From Achromobacter sp. UMC46 (lineage in GTDB: Bacteria; Pseudomonadota; Gammaproteobacteria; Burkholderiales; Burkholderiaceae_B): a stretch of DNA of 64,000 nucleotides. The stretch covers positions 89,020 through 153,019 of the forward strand of contig NZ_LZZS01000042.1 in the NCBI RefSeq assembly GCF_014170335.1, given 5' to 3'. A program made the translations under genes and the position numbers. The notes beneath the pieces were generated by a model. That model saw only the letters and a list, made by a program, of their open reading frames with translations. It made no database searches and had not been told where the DNA came from. This document shows positions 33,928-43,518 of the stretch, piece after piece; the first letter of the stretch is position 1, and every line of letters starts with the position of its first letter.

Positions 33928-35303
33928 AGATCCTGATCATGGGCGCTGGTCGCGTAGGCACCAGCGTGGCCGAAAACCTGGTGTCCGAAGAAAACGACAT
34001 CACCGTGGTGGATTCCGATCCCACGCAGCTTCAATACCTGCAAGAACACTTCGACCTGCGCGTCGTCCATGGCGACGGCTCGCAGGTGTCGGTGCTGGAA
34101 GCCGCCGGCGCCGCCGATACCGACCTGCTGATCGCCTGTGCGGCGTCCGACACCGCCAACATGGTGGCCTGCAAGATCGCCCGCCAGCTGTTCAATATCC
34201 CCCGCCGCATCGCCCGCATCCGCTCCGCGGAGTTCCCGGAACACCCGGAACTGATGAGCGAAGAGGGCTTTTGCATCGACGCCCTGATCAGCCCCGAACG
34301 CAGCGTCACCACCTACCTGCACAGCCTGATCGAATTTCCCGAGGCCTTGCAGGTCGTGGAATTCGCCGAAGGCCGCGTGTGCGTCGTGACCGTGCGGGTG
34401 GGGCATGGCAGCCCGATGGCGCATTCTTCCGTCGACAAGCTGCGCGACGTGTGGCCCGACGTGAAGGCGCGCGTGATCGACGTGCTGCGCGGCGGGCGCC
34501 CGTTGCGGGCGGGCAGCGGCACGGTCATCGCGCCGGGCGACGAGGTCGTGCTGGTGGTGGATTCGCGCGACGCGCGCCGCGCCGTGCGCCAGTTGCGCGA
34601 GGCCGAACGGGCCGTGCGCCGCGTGATGATCGCGGGCGGGGGCAACATCGGCCTGCGCCTGGCGCGCCAGCTGGCCGAAGAGAAATACAGCGTCCGCATC
34701 ATCGAGCGCGACCTGAAGCGCTGCGAATACCTGGCGACCCAACTGCCCGACAGCGTGCTGGTCCTGCATGGCAGCGGCACCGACGAAGCCTTGCTGGAAC
34801 GCGAGAACATCGAAGACATGGACACGTGGCTGGCGCTGACCAGCGACGACGAAGACAACATCATGTCGTCGCTGCTGGCCAAGCGCCTGGGCGCCCGCAA
34901 GGTGATCGCGCTGATCAACCGCCAGGCGTATGGCGAATTGATGCAGGGCAGCCATATCGATATCGCCGTGTCGCCGTCGCAGGCGACGATGAGCGAGCTG
35001 CTGCGCCACGTGCGCCGCGGCGACGTGGCCGCCGTGCACCGCTTGCGCCAGGGCGTGGCCGAAGCGCTGGAAGCCATCGCCCACGGCGACCGCTCGACCT
35101 CCAAGGTGGTGGGCCGGCCGGTGGGCCAGATCAGCCTGCCCAAGGGCGCCAGCATCGGCGCGCTGGTCCGTGGCGACGAAATCATCCTGCCGGATGCCGA
35201 CACCGTGATTGAAACGGACGACCACGTGATCGTCTTCGTGCCCTCGCGGCGGCAGATGCCGCGCGTGGAAAAGCTGTTCCAAGTGTCGGCGTCGTTCTTC
35301 TGA
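33924..35303 (+). CDS. trkA: Trk potassium uptake peripheral protein TrkA
   Basis: 459 residues with two RCK units. Nucleotide-binding loops are IMGAGRVGTSVAENLVSEEN near residue 4 and MIAGGGNIGLRLARQLAEEK near 235, each followed by a TrkA-C domain (VSVLEAAGAADTDLL and SVLVLHGSGTDEALLEREN mark the Rossmann ends). It binds NAD(H) and gates TrkH. Its ATG overlaps the stop of the response-regulator gene; trkH follows after 53 bp. Confidence 0.96.
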   Translation: MKILIMGAGRVGTSVAENLVSEENDITVVDSDPTQLQYLQEHFDLRVVHGDGSQVSVLEAAGAADTDLLIACAASDTANMVACKIARQLFNIPRRIARIRSAEFPEHPELMSEEGFCIDALISPERSVTTYLHSLIEFPEALQVVEFAEGRVCVVTVRVGHGSPMAHSSVDKLRDVWPDVKARVIDVLRGGRPLRAGSGTVIAPGDEVVLVVDSRDARRAVRQLREAERAVRRVMIAGGGNIGLRLARQLAEEKYSVRIIERDLKRCEYLATQLPDSVLVLHGSGTDEALLERENIEDMDTWLALTSDDEDNIMSSLLAKRLGARKVIALINRQAYGELMQGSHIDIAVSPSQATMSELLRHVRRGDVAAVHRLRQGVAEALEAIAHGDRSTSKVVGRPVGQISLPKGASIGALVRGDEIILPDADTVIETDDHVIVFVPSRRQMPRVEKLFQVSASFF

Positions 35304-35356
35304 TGCGGATCCGCCCCATGCTCCGCCACGGGCCGCGCGCCACCGGATAGGCTCCC

Positions 35357-36826
35357 ATGAAGCGCGTCCTGGGCACCCTCTATATCCTGGGCCTGACCAT
35401 GGTGATGTTCGCCCTCACCATGCTCATCCCGCTGCTTGTCGCCTATGTGGGCGGCGATGCGGCGCGCGAAGCCTTCCTGAACGGCTTCCTGATTTCGGTG
35501 GGCATCGGGGGCGGGCTGGCCGCCTTGACGCGACGCAGCCGCTGCGAACTGCGCGCCCGCGACGGCTTCGTGCTGGTGTCGGCCGTGTGGGCCGGACTGC
35601 CGCTGCTGGCGGCCATTCCGCTGATGCTCTACTTCCACGGGGCCGGGCTGCCGCTGTCGTTCACCGGCGCCTACTTCGAAGCCATGTCCGGGCTGACGAC
35701 CACGGGCGCCACGGTGCTGACCAACCTGGATGCGTTGCCCGCGTCGATCAACCTATGGCGCGCCACGCTGATCTGGATCGGCGGCATGGGCATCCTGGTG
35801 CTGGCGGTGGCGATTCTGCCCCTGCTGGGGGTCGGCGGCCACCAGGTGGTGCGGGCCGAAACACCGGGTCCCATGAAAGACGAGCGCCTGACGCCGCGCA
35901 TCGCCAGCACGGCCAAGGCCCTGTACGCGGTGTATTTCGTGTTCTCGATCCTGTGCTTCCTGGCCTACCGCGCCGTGGGGCTGTCGTGGTTCGAGGCCTG
36001 GTGCCACATGGCCACGACGATGGGGCTGGGCGGGTTTTCGACCTGGGACGACGGTTTCGCCCATTTCGACTCGGTCGCCGTGGAAATGGTGGCCATGGTG
36101 TTCATGCTGATCGCCGGCATCAACTTCGCCACCCACTTCAACGCGTTCCGCCAGCGCAGCGCGCGCGCCTATTGGCGATGCCCGGAAGCCGTGCCCTACC
36201 TGGTCCTCGTGCTGGGGGCGGGCCTGGTCATTTCCATCTTCCTGTACGTGAAGGGCGTCTATGGCTCGCCGCTGGAGGCGCTGCGCTATGGCATGTTCAA
36301 CACCATTTCGATGGCCACCACCACGGGCTACGCCAACACCGACTTCGCGCAGTGGCCCCTGTTCGCGCCGCTGACGATGCTGCTGCTGTCGGGTTTTGCC
36401 ACGTCGGCGGGGTCCACCGGGGGCGGGATCAAGATGATCCGAGCGATCCTGCTGGTCAAGCAGGCACGCAATGAACTGGTAACAATGTTGCATCCGCATG
36501 CGATCAGTCCCGTGCGGATCAATGGCCGGGCGGTGGACAGCCGGACCATGTCGTCCGTGCTGGCCTTCATGCTGTTCTATGGGCTTTCCATCGCGGTATT
36601 CACGAGCCTGCTGCTGCTGTCGGGCCTGGACCCGATCACGGCGTTCTCGGCCGTTTTCGCCAGCGTCAACAACACCGGGCCGGGCCTGGGCCCCGTTGGC
36701 CCCATGGGCAACTTCGCGGTGCTGTCCGATTTCCAGATCTGGGTCTGCACCTTCGCCATGCTGATCGGCCGCTTGGAACTGCTGACCGTCCTGGTGCTGT
36801 TCACGCCGATTTTCTGGCGCAAATAA
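35357..36826 (+). CDS. trkH: Trk potassium uptake channel subunit TrkH
   Basis: 489 residues, about ten membrane helices with four pore repeats. Selectivity-filter loops are SGLTTTGATVLTNLD, ATTMGLGGFSTWDD, SMATTTGYANTDF and NNTGPGLGPVGPMGNF. It imports potassium across the inner membrane with TrkA as cytoplasmic gate. Last gene of the plus-strand run that starts at rsmB. Confidence 0.96.
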   Translation: MKRVLGTLYILGLTMVMFALTMLIPLLVAYVGGDAAREAFLNGFLISVGIGGGLAALTRRSRCELRARDGFVLVSAVWAGLPLLAAIPLMLYFHGAGLPLSFTGAYFEAMSGLTTTGATVLTNLDALPASINLWRATLIWIGGMGILVLAVAILPLLGVGGHQVVRAETPGPMKDERLTPRIASTAKALYAVYFVFSILCFLAYRAVGLSWFEAWCHMATTMGLGGFSTWDDGFAHFDSVAVEMVAMVFMLIAGINFATHFNAFRQRSARAYWRCPEAVPYLVLVLGAGLVISIFLYVKGVYGSPLEALRYGMFNTISMATTTGYANTDFAQWPLFAPLTMLLLSGFATSAGSTGGGIKMIRAILLVKQARNELVTMLHPHAISPVRINGRAVDSRTMSSVLAFMLFYGLSIAVFTSLLLLSGLDPITAFSAVFASVNNTGPGLGPVGPMGNFAVLSDFQIWVCTFAMLIGRLELLTVLVLFTPIFWRK

Positions 36827-37153
36827 GGGCCACCGGGCCCGAAATTTTATAAGGGAAAACCCGAATCAGGGTTATCCCGCCCGGTCTCGGAAACCGCTTC
36901 CCGACTGCCATTCCGGCCGCCATCGGCCCGCGAGCCGCGCCATTTCTATGTTGTGAGCGCTTGCTCACTGCCCCTCAGAGGGCAAAACCGAATGCTTCGC
37001 GATGTTGCACACAAATGTCACGATTTTCAATCGTTTTGCCACAAACCTGCGGCTATCATGCGTTCACAAGTCGCCGTCTAGTGCCCCCCGGGAAGCTGCC
37101 GGGCTTCAAGGTCGAACGGCGCGTCCCTCATCAAACATTCAAAGGAGTCCGAG
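36827..37153. other. Intergenic region trkH-ybdK
   Basis: 327 bp with no supported gene. A hairpin follows trkH (GGGAAAACCC / AGGGTTATCCC, about 36862-36887) but has no T tract, so termination there is doubtful. The second half is AT-richer (TTTTCAATCGTTTTGCCACAA) and probably holds the promoter of the ligase gene, whose ribosome site AAAGGAG is at 37140. Confidence 0.45.
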
Positions 37154-38395
37154 ATGGAACAGATCCCGTTCATTTCGTCGGCCCCCAACACCCTGGGCAT
37201 CGAACTCGAGCTGCAACTGATCGACCCCCGTAGTTTTGATCTGACCGCAGCCTCTGACGAGCTGCTGGCCCAAATGGCCAACCATCCCATTGCCGACCGC
37301 GTTAAACCGGAAATCACGCGGTCCATGATCGAATTGAATTCCTCGGTGCATGAGCACCCCATGGGCCTCTTGGCCGAAATGCGCGAGATGCGCGACGCCT
37401 TGGTCGAAGCGGCCGACGCGGTCGGCGTCGCGGTCGCCGGCGGCGGCGCCCATCCCTTCATGCGCTGGCAAGAGCGCTCCATCTCGGATACCCCGCGCTT
37501 CCAGTACCTGGCCGAAATGTACGGTTACCTGGCGCGTCAATTTACGGTCTTCGGCCAGCACATCCACCTGGGTGTGAAGAGCGGCGACGACTCTATCAAA
37601 CTGTTGCGCCGCCTGTCGCCGTATGTGCCGCATTTCATCGCGCTGTCGGCCTCGTCCCCGTATTGCGAGGGCGTCGATACGCTGTTTTCGTGCTCGCGCC
37701 TGAACGCGGTCAACAGCTTCCCGCTGGCTGGCCACATGCCGCCCGACGTCAAGGACTGGTACCAGTTCGAGGCCCACCTGTCGCAACTGCGCGCCTACGG
37801 CCTGGCCGAGAGCATCAAGGACCTGTACTGGGATATCCGCCCGAAGCCGGAGTTCGGCACGGTGGAGATCCGCGTGTGCGATACGCCGTTGACGGTTGAA
37901 CGCGCGTGCCAGATCGCGGCCTTCGCCCAGGCGCTGGCGGTCTTGCTGATGCGCGAGGACGATCCCAGCGACAGTGCGTGGCTGTCTTACCGCAGCAACC
38001 ACTTCCAGGCCTGCCGTTTCGGCCTGCAGGGCAGCTACGTCACGCCGGAAGGCCAGCGCTTGCGCCTGATGGACCATCTGCGGGCGTTGTTTCAGCGGCT
38101 GATGCCGGTGGCGGAAGAACTGGGGACGGGCGACATGATCGCTGCCTTGCGCGACGAAGCCATGCGTAGCGGCAACGATGCGCGGTGGCTGCGCAGCCAA
38201 TTCCATCGCCTGCGTGATCTGCCGCTGGTGGTGGACGCGATGACGCACACCTGGCGTGGCGAGCCGGCCGGGGCTGCCCCGGCCGAACCCACCGCGGTCC
38301 TGCGCCGGCGCATCCGCGCCAATTCAGAGCCGATGCAGCCGTTGTCGGCCTCTGAACCCGGCGTCAGCGTGCCGCTGCCGGAACGCTTGCACTAA
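37154..38395 (+). CDS. YbdK-type carboxylate-amine ligase (glutamate-cysteine ligase family 2)
   Basis: 413 residues. GCS2-family features: NTLGIELELQLIDPRSFDLT (metal and substrate Glu), AGGGAHPFMRWQERSISDTP, FGQHIHLGVKSGDDSIKLLR, ASSPYCEGVDTLFSCSRLNA and EFGTVEIRVCDTPLTVERAC. The family has weak glutamate-cysteine ligase activity in E. coli YbdK, and the real substrate is uncertain. Strong ribosome site upstream. The C-terminal 35 residues are poorly conserved and proline/alanine-rich. Confidence 0.88.
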   Translation: MEQIPFISSAPNTLGIELELQLIDPRSFDLTAASDELLAQMANHPIADRVKPEITRSMIELNSSVHEHPMGLLAEMREMRDALVEAADAVGVAVAGGGAHPFMRWQERSISDTPRFQYLAEMYGYLARQFTVFGQHIHLGVKSGDDSIKLLRRLSPYVPHFIALSASSPYCEGVDTLFSCSRLNAVNSFPLAGHMPPDVKDWYQFEAHLSQLRAYGLAESIKDLYWDIRPKPEFGTVEIRVCDTPLTVERACQIAAFAQALAVLLMREDDPSDSAWLSYRSNHFQACRFGLQGSYVTPEGQRLRLMDHLRALFQRLMPVAEELGTGDMIAALRDEAMRSGNDARWLRSQFHRLRDLPLVVDAMTHTWRGEPAGAAPAEPTAVLRRRIRANSEPMQPLSASEPGVSVPLPERLH

Positions 38396-38423
38396 GTAAG
38401 CACGAAGCAACCAGGCACCAAGC

Positions 38424-38453
38424 ACGAAGCGGCCCCGGATGGGGCCGCGCTTC
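38424..38453. terminator. Convergent hairpin between ybdK-like and bioC-like genes
   Basis: A GC-rich stem of 8 bp (GCGGCCCC / GGGGCCGC, loop GGAT) extended by GAAGC / GCTTC sits between two convergent stops. There is no T tract, so it may block readthrough or protect 3' ends rather than terminate by itself. Confidence 0.4.
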
Positions 38454-39387
38454 AAGGATTTCCGCGGTGCCGCCCGCCGATCGCGCTGACGGACAACCGG
38501 GTCTCTCCAGCCACCGTGCGGTGCGCGGCGGCGCGCCAGGCGTGGCCGTACGCTACTTCGATACTCAAGGCAATCAGGCCATCTGGCCGGCGTTGCGCTT
38601 CCAGCGCGGCGTACAGGCGGTCGCGCCAGTCCCGGCCGACCAGGCCGCCGCGGCGGCCCTCGGCAGGATTCCCACCCAGCGCGCGCACATCTTGCAGCAG
38701 TTTTTCGGGGCTGCGGTAGGTCAGGGTCAGCAGTTCCTGGTCCATGACCGGATCGGCAAAGCCGTTTTCCACCAGCAGGTCGCCGAAGTCATGCATGTCC
38801 ACGAAGGACGGCGTGGCGGTCGCGAGGCCGGCATCGGTCAGGGCCTGGCGCAGTTCGCGCAGGGTGGCTGGCCCCAGACACGAGAACATCGCCAGCCCGC
38901 CCACTTTCAGGATGCGGCGCCATTCCGCCAGCACCGCGTGCGGGGCGCGGTGCCAGTGCATGGCCAGGTTGGACCATACGAGTTCCAGCGATTCGGGGGC
39001 CAGGCCGGTATCCGCCAGATCGGCATTGAGGAAGGCCGGGGCCGTCGGACCGCGGCGGGCCAGCTTGCCGATCCAGGCGCCCAGGCCGGCAGGCGCATGG
39101 CGCTTGCGGGCCCGTTCCAGCAACGGCTCGCAGTTGTCCAGCCCGGTATAGCCGGCGTCCGGATAGCGCTCGCGCAGCAGCGGCAGGTTGTCGCCCGCGC
39201 CACAGCCCGCGTCCAGCATCGCCTGGGGCTGCACGCGGATGTATTGCAGGCGGCCGAGCATGCGCCGGGCCACTTCCCCATAGAGGAACTGGGCGTCGGA
39301 CAAGTCGCCACGGCGGGCGAACTGGCGGGGCACGTCGGCGCTGACGAGGGGAAGGGAGGGGAGCGGTGCGGATTCTGGCAGGGACAT
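38452..39387 (-). CDS. BioC-like SAM-dependent methyltransferase
   Basis: 311 residues. RQFARRGDLSDAQFLYGEVA then RRMLGRL resembles the BioC N-terminus; motif I is MLDAGCGAGDNLPLLRERYP, then GLDNCEPLLERARK, LELVWSNLAMHWHRAP and WRRILKVGGLAMFSCLGPAT. BioC methylates malonyl-ACP to start biotin precursor synthesis. No bio genes adjoin, so the symbol is withheld. Divergent from comF-like gene by 50 bp. Confidence 0.8.
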   Translation of the reverse strand: MSLPESAPLPSLPLVSADVPRQFARRGDLSDAQFLYGEVARRMLGRLQYIRVQPQAMLDAGCGAGDNLPLLRERYPDAGYTGLDNCEPLLERARKRHAPAGLGAWIGKLARRGPTAPAFLNADLADTGLAPESLELVWSNLAMHWHRAPHAVLAEWRRILKVGGLAMFSCLGPATLRELRQALTDAGLATATPSFVDMHDFGDLLVENGFADPVMDQELLTLTYRSPEKLLQDVRALGGNPAEGRRGGLVGRDWRDRLYAALEAQRRPDGLIALSIEVAYGHAWRAAAHRTVAGETRLSVSAIGGRHRGNP

Positions 39388-39438
39388 TTCGGTCGCGCCC
39401 GCGTCTTCGCCGCGGGGCGGAACATGATTTCATGAGGG

Positions 39439-40185
39439 ATGGCACACATTATTGCGCATCCCGGCGGCCGGGCCCGATTCTCCCTACAAGGCATGGGGCG
39501 GCGGGTGTGGTCGCGGATCGGCTGCGATTGCCCGCTATGCGGCGCGCGGGTGGCGGGCGCGCGGCTGTGCAGTGGCTGCGAAACCGACATCACCGCCTTG
39601 CCGGGCGGCCGGTCCCGGTGCCCCCGGTGCGCGCTGCGGTTGCCCGCCCTGGCGCCTGCTTGCCCGGCGTGCCTGGGTGGGTCATGGGCCTACGGGCGGA
39701 CCTTCGCCGCGTTCGACTACACCCCGCCTGCCGATGCCCTGATCCAGATGCTCAAGACCCGGCTGCGCCTGAGCATGGCGCCAGTGCTGGCCCGGCTGCT
39801 GGCCGCGGAGATCCGGCGTGGTGGCGGGTTGCCCGAGGGCTGCCTGCTGGTGCCGGTGCCCGCCAGCCGCGCGTCGCTGCGCCTGCGCGGCATGAACCCG
39901 GCGGGTGAAATCGCCCGCAGCCTGGCGGCCGAACTGGCGTTGCCCTTGGCGCGCGGCGCGCTGCGGCGGCGCCGGGAAACGCCCCGCCAGACATCGCTTG
40001 GACGGCGCGCCCGCCAGACGGGCGCAACGGGTTTGTTCGCCGCGTCTTCCCGGGTGCGCGGGCGCCACGTGGCGGTGGTCGACGACGTCATGACGACAGG
40101 CAGCACGGTGCAGGCGGCCGCAAGCGCCTTGCTGGCGGCAGGTGCCGCCAGCGTGACCATCGTGGTGGCGGCGCGTACGCCTTGA
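39439..40185 (+). CDS. ComF family protein (phosphoribosyltransferase fold)
   Basis: 248 residues. N-terminal double zinc-ribbon-like cysteine clusters (CPLCGARVAGARLCSGC; CPRCALR; CPACLG), then a phosphoribosyltransferase domain ending in the PRPP loop VAVVDDVMTTGSTVQAAASA. ComF is needed for DNA uptake in naturally competent bacteria; in others (GntX-like) its role is unclear. It is noteworthy with dprA at 7680-8792 in the same window. Followed after 93 bp by trmL. Confidence 0.9.
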   Translation: MAHIIAHPGGRARFSLQGMGRRVWSRIGCDCPLCGARVAGARLCSGCETDITALPGGRSRCPRCALRLPALAPACPACLGGSWAYGRTFAAFDYTPPADALIQMLKTRLRLSMAPVLARLLAAEIRRGGGLPEGCLLVPVPASRASLRLRGMNPAGEIARSLAAELALPLARGALRRRRETPRQTSLGRRARQTGATGLFAASSRVRGRHVAVVDDVMTTGSTVQAAASALLAAGAASVTIVVAARTP

Positions 40186-40278
40186 AGGCGAGCGGCAGCG
40201 CGTCCCGGCGGCAAATCGGCGACAATCCGCCTGCGCGGCCAATCTGGCGCCGCAAGCCGTCCTAGTTCCTTATCCGCC

Positions 40279-40749
40279 ATGTTCCACGTCATCCTCGTCT
40301 GCCCCGAGATCCCCCCCAATACCGGCAACGCCATCCGGCTGTGCGCCAATACCGGGGCCCAATTGCATCTGGTGCGCCCTTTGGGTTTTGAACTGGATGA
40401 CGCGCGCATGCGCCGCGCCGGCCTGGACTATCACGAGTGGCAGCCCGTGCGGGTGCACGACACGCTGCAAGAGGCGCTGGACGACACCGGCGCCGATGCG
40501 TCGAGCATCTACGCGCTGACCACGCAGGCGCAGCGCAGCGTGGCGGATATCGGTTTCAAACCGGGCGACGTGTTCGTATTCGGCCGAGAAACGGCGGGGC
40601 TGTCGCCGGAGCATCAGGCGATGTTCGCGCCTCAGCAGCGCTTGCGGCTGCCGATGCGCGCGGGCCAGCGCAGCCTGAACCTGTCGAACGCGGTTGCGGT
40701 GACGGTGTTCGAAGCCTGGCGCCAGCAAGGCTTCGAAGGCGGCGTGTAG
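40279..40749 (+). CDS. trmL: tRNA (cytidine/uridine 34-2'-O)-methyltransferase TrmL
   Basis: 156 residues, the short SPOUT form. Trefoil-knot motifs are PEIPPNTGNAIRLCANTGAQ near the N-terminus, VFVFGRETAGLSPEHQAMF and LRLPMRAGQRSLNLSNAVAV. It methylates the wobble ribose of leucine tRNAs. Single-domain length separates it from TrmH-type paralogues. Confidence 0.95.
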   Translation: MFHVILVCPEIPPNTGNAIRLCANTGAQLHLVRPLGFELDDARMRRAGLDYHEWQPVRVHDTLQEALDDTGADASSIYALTTQAQRSVADIGFKPGDVFVFGRETAGLSPEHQAMFAPQQRLRLPMRAGQRSLNLSNAVAVTVFEAWRQQGFEGGV

Positions 40750-40796
40750 GCCGCCTGGCCCAGGCGGCGTTTTCCAGGGGGCTTATTCCCGGCCGC

Positions 40797-41789
40797 TTAG
40801 TCCAGCGACAGCTTCAGCTTTTCGATCACCTGGTCCCAGCGCGCCTTTTCGCTCTTGATGCGGGCGGTCAGGGCTTCCGGCGTGGACGCCGCGGGGGTGA
40901 AGTACTGCAGGGCCAGCTGCTTGCGCACGGCCTCGCTGTCGATGATGCGGGCCAGTTCGCTGTTCAGCCGTTCGATGATCGGCGTCGGCGTGCCGGCGGG
41001 GGCCAGCACGGCGTTCCACGAAATGGCTTCGAAGTCGGGGTAGCCCTGCGAAGCCATCGTCGGGATGCCCGGCAGCGCCTCGCTGGGTTGCAGGCTGGTC
41101 ACCGCCAGCAGCTTGACCTTGCCGTCGCGGGCCTGCGGCACGGCGATGGCCGGCACCATGAAGCCGGCTTGCACGTCGCCGCCGATGATGGCGGTGATGA
41201 CCTGCGGAAATCCCGAATACGGGATATGCGCCAGGTCCACGCCGGCGCTTTCCTTGAACATCTCCATCGCCAGGTGGGCCGAGCTGCCCGGGCCCACGGA
41301 ACCATAGTTCAGCGAATTGCCGCGGCCTTTGACCAGTTTGACGAAGTCCTGGACGTTGTCGACCTTCAAGCTGCCCGGCACGACCAGCACGTTGGGGCTG
41401 GTGCCCACCAGCGTGATGGGGGCCAGGTCGGTCAGCGGGTCGTAGCCCAGCGTCTTCTTGTACAGCGTGGGCGCCGTGACCAGCGGCCCGTTGATCGTAT
41501 AGAGCAGCGTGTAGCCGTCGGGCTTGGCCTGCGACACGACGCGCGTGCCGATGTTGCCGCCCGCGCCCGGCTTGTTGTCGATGACGATGGGCTGGCCCAG
41601 CGCCTGTGACAGCGGCTCCGAGATCGTGCGCGCCAGGATGTCGGGCGACGATCCGGGCGGGAAGGGCACGACCATGTGGATGGGGTGGTCGGGCCAGTCG
41701 GCGTGGGCGGCGGCCGGCAGCACGGCGGCCAGGCTGAGGCACAGGCCGCGCAGAAGCGGGCCGACCCGGAGTTTTCGGGTTTGCGTCAT
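40797..41789 (-). CDS. Bug family tripartite tricarboxylate transporter receptor
   Basis: 330 residues from the ATG at 41789 (GAGGAGA 9 bases upstream). Signal peptide ends near AHADWPDHP. Family motifs are IHMVVPFPPGSSPDILART, IDNKPGAGGNIGTRVV, GDVQAGFMVPAIAVPQ and GIPTMASQGYPDFEAISWN. Ligand unknown; no TctAB genes nearby. It lies 50 bp downstream of gpsA on the same strand but is functionally unrelated to that operon. Confidence 0.93.
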   Translation of the reverse strand: MTQTRKLRVGPLLRGLCLSLAAVLPAAAHADWPDHPIHMVVPFPPGSSPDILARTISEPLSQALGQPIVIDNKPGAGGNIGTRVVSQAKPDGYTLLYTINGPLVTAPTLYKKTLGYDPLTDLAPITLVGTSPNVLVVPGSLKVDNVQDFVKLVKGRGNSLNYGSVGPGSSAHLAMEMFKESAGVDLAHIPYSGFPQVITAIIGGDVQAGFMVPAIAVPQARDGKVKLLAVTSLQPSEALPGIPTMASQGYPDFEAISWNAVLAPAGTPTPIIERLNSELARIIDSEAVRKQLALQYFTPAASTPEALTARIKSEKARWDQVIEKLKLSLD

Positions 41790-41838
41790 GAAGGATGTCT
41801 CCTCGGAATCGGTGCGGTGTCTTGTTGTTAGGGAGGGG

Positions 41839-42921
41839 TCAGAGATGGCCGCCCAGCGACGGGTCCAGCGGGCCGCCCGCATCGGCGCTTTCGTCGCGCG
41901 CGTCACGCGCGAGCAGGGCGGACACGGCGGTCATGGGCGCCACGCCGTCGAACAGCACGGCGCAGACGGCTTCAGTGATGGGCAATTCGACGTTGATGGC
42001 GCGGGCGCGGTTCAGCGCGGCGCGCGCGCAGCGCACGCCTTCGGCCGTGATGCCGCTGGCCAGGATGTCGGCCAGCTTGCGGCCGGCGCCGATCTCCAGG
42101 CCGACGCGGCGGTTGCGCGACAGTTCTCCGGTGGCGGTCAGCACCAGGTCACCCAGGCCGGTCAGCCCTGCGAAGGTCTCGGCGCGGGCGCCCAGCGCCA
42201 CGCCGAAGCGCGTCATTTCGGCCAGGCCGCGGGTGATCAGCGCGGCGCGGGCATTGGTGCCCAGCGCCAGCCCGTCGCCGATGCCGCAGGCGACGGCGAT
42301 CACGTTCTTCAACGCGCCGCCCACTTCCACGCCCACCAGGTCCGTACTGGCGTAGACGCGCAGCGCGGCGCCATGGAAGGCGGCGGTGGTGGCGTCGCGC
42401 AAGGCCGCGCTGGTGCTGGCGACCGTCAGCGCCACGGGCAGGCCCTGGGCGACTTCGCGCGCAAAAGAGGGGCCGGACAGTGCTCCGCCGACTGCGTCAG
42501 GCAACGCCTGGCGCATGATTTCGTGAGGCAGCCTGGCCGTGTCGGCTTCAAAGCCCTTGCACGTCCAGACGATGGGGGTGTCCTGCAATCCCAAGGCGGG
42601 CAGCCGGCGCGACAATTCGCCGCAAATGGCGGTCAGCCCGGACACGGGCACGCCCAGCACGATCAGGCGGCGCGCGCCCTCGTCTTGCAGGCTGCGCAGC
42701 GTGGCGTCGAGATCGGAGGAGACATTCAGGGCCTGGGGCAGGGAGATGCCAGGCAGGTAGCGCGCGTTCTCATGCGTGGCGGCCATGCTGGCGGCCTGCG
42801 CGGCGTCGCGCGCCCAAAGCAGGGTGGCGTGGCGGCGGCTGGAGGCCGCCGCCAGCGCGGTGCCCCAACTTCCCGCACCCAGGACGGCGACGCGCAAGCG
42901 CGGCTCTGTGGGATGGTTCAT
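41839..42921 (-). CDS. gpsA: Glycerol-3-phosphate dehydrogenase [NAD(P)+]
   Basis: 360 residues, somewhat longer than the usual 330 because of a C-terminal tail. N-terminal Rossmann VAVLGAGSWGTALAAASSR, CKGFEADTARLPHE, and C-terminal helical domain with VEVGGALKNVIAVACGIGDG (catalytic Lys) and LTGLGDLVLTATGELSRNRR. It makes sn-glycerol 3-phosphate for phospholipids. Last gene of the rhodanese-grxC-secB-gpsA cluster typical of proteobacteria. Confidence 0.96.
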   Translation of the reverse strand: MNHPTEPRLRVAVLGAGSWGTALAAASSRRHATLLWARDAAQAASMAATHENARYLPGISLPQALNVSSDLDATLRSLQDEGARRLIVLGVPVSGLTAICGELSRRLPALGLQDTPIVWTCKGFEADTARLPHEIMRQALPDAVGGALSGPSFAREVAQGLPVALTVASTSAALRDATTAAFHGAALRVYASTDLVGVEVGGALKNVIAVACGIGDGLALGTNARAALITRGLAEMTRFGVALGARAETFAGLTGLGDLVLTATGELSRNRRVGLEIGAGRKLADILASGITAEGVRCARAALNRARAINVELPITEAVCAVLFDGVAPMTAVSALLARDARDESADAGGPLDPSLGGHL

Positions 42922-42936
42922 CGGGGCAGGGTGTGC

Positions 42937-43479
42937 TTACTGGCGCGTGGCGCTGGGGGGCAGGATGATGCCCGAGTCGCTGCCATTGCCGTTGCCGTTG
43001 GCGGCGCCGCCTTGCTGCTGTTGCAGTTCGGCCAGACGTTGCTCGTACAGGGCCTGGAAGTTGACTTCCGTCAGGTGCAGCGGCGGCATCGACGTGCGGG
43101 TGATCGCGTCGGCGATGTTGGCGCGCAGGTACGGGTACAGCATCGTCGGGCAGACGATGCCCAGCAGCGGATCCAGCTGCTCTTCCGGGATGTTGGCGGC
43201 TTCGAAGATGCCGGCTTGCGTGCCTTCGACCAGGTACACGACCTTGTCGCTGATGCGGGTGGTGACGGTGACGGTGACCGTGGTCTCGAACACGGTTTCG
43301 GCCAGACGCTGGCCGCCCACGGTGATGCTCACTTCAACCTGGGGCGCTTCTTGCTCCAGGAAGACGTGGGGCGCATTCGGCATTTCCAGCGAAAGGTCTT
43401 TCAGGTAGACGCGTTGCAGATTGAACGAGGGCGCGTCGTTGCCGCCTTCTTGCTGGGTGTTTTGGTCTTGATCAGCCAT
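42937..43479 (-). CDS. secB: Protein-export chaperone SecB
   Basis: 180 residues from the ATG at 43479. Conserved FNLQRVYLKDLSLEMPNAPH, TVTVTTRISDKVVYLVEGTQ, AGIF and GIVCPTMLYPYLRANIADAI. A Gln/Asn/Gly-rich C-terminal extension (about 25 residues) is species-variable. It holds preproteins unfolded for SecA. Sits between grxC and gpsA with short gaps. Confidence 0.97.
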   Translation of the reverse strand: MADQDQNTQQEGGNDAPSFNLQRVYLKDLSLEMPNAPHVFLEQEAPQVEVSITVGGQRLAETVFETTVTVTVTTRISDKVVYLVEGTQAGIFEAANIPEEQLDPLLGIVCPTMLYPYLRANIADAITRTSMPPLHLTEVNFQALYEQRLAELQQQQGGAANGNGNGSDSGIILPPSATRQ

Positions 43480-43518
43480 GAGTGTTTCCGTTGGTGGGAG
43501 GGGCAAAGGTAAGGGCGA

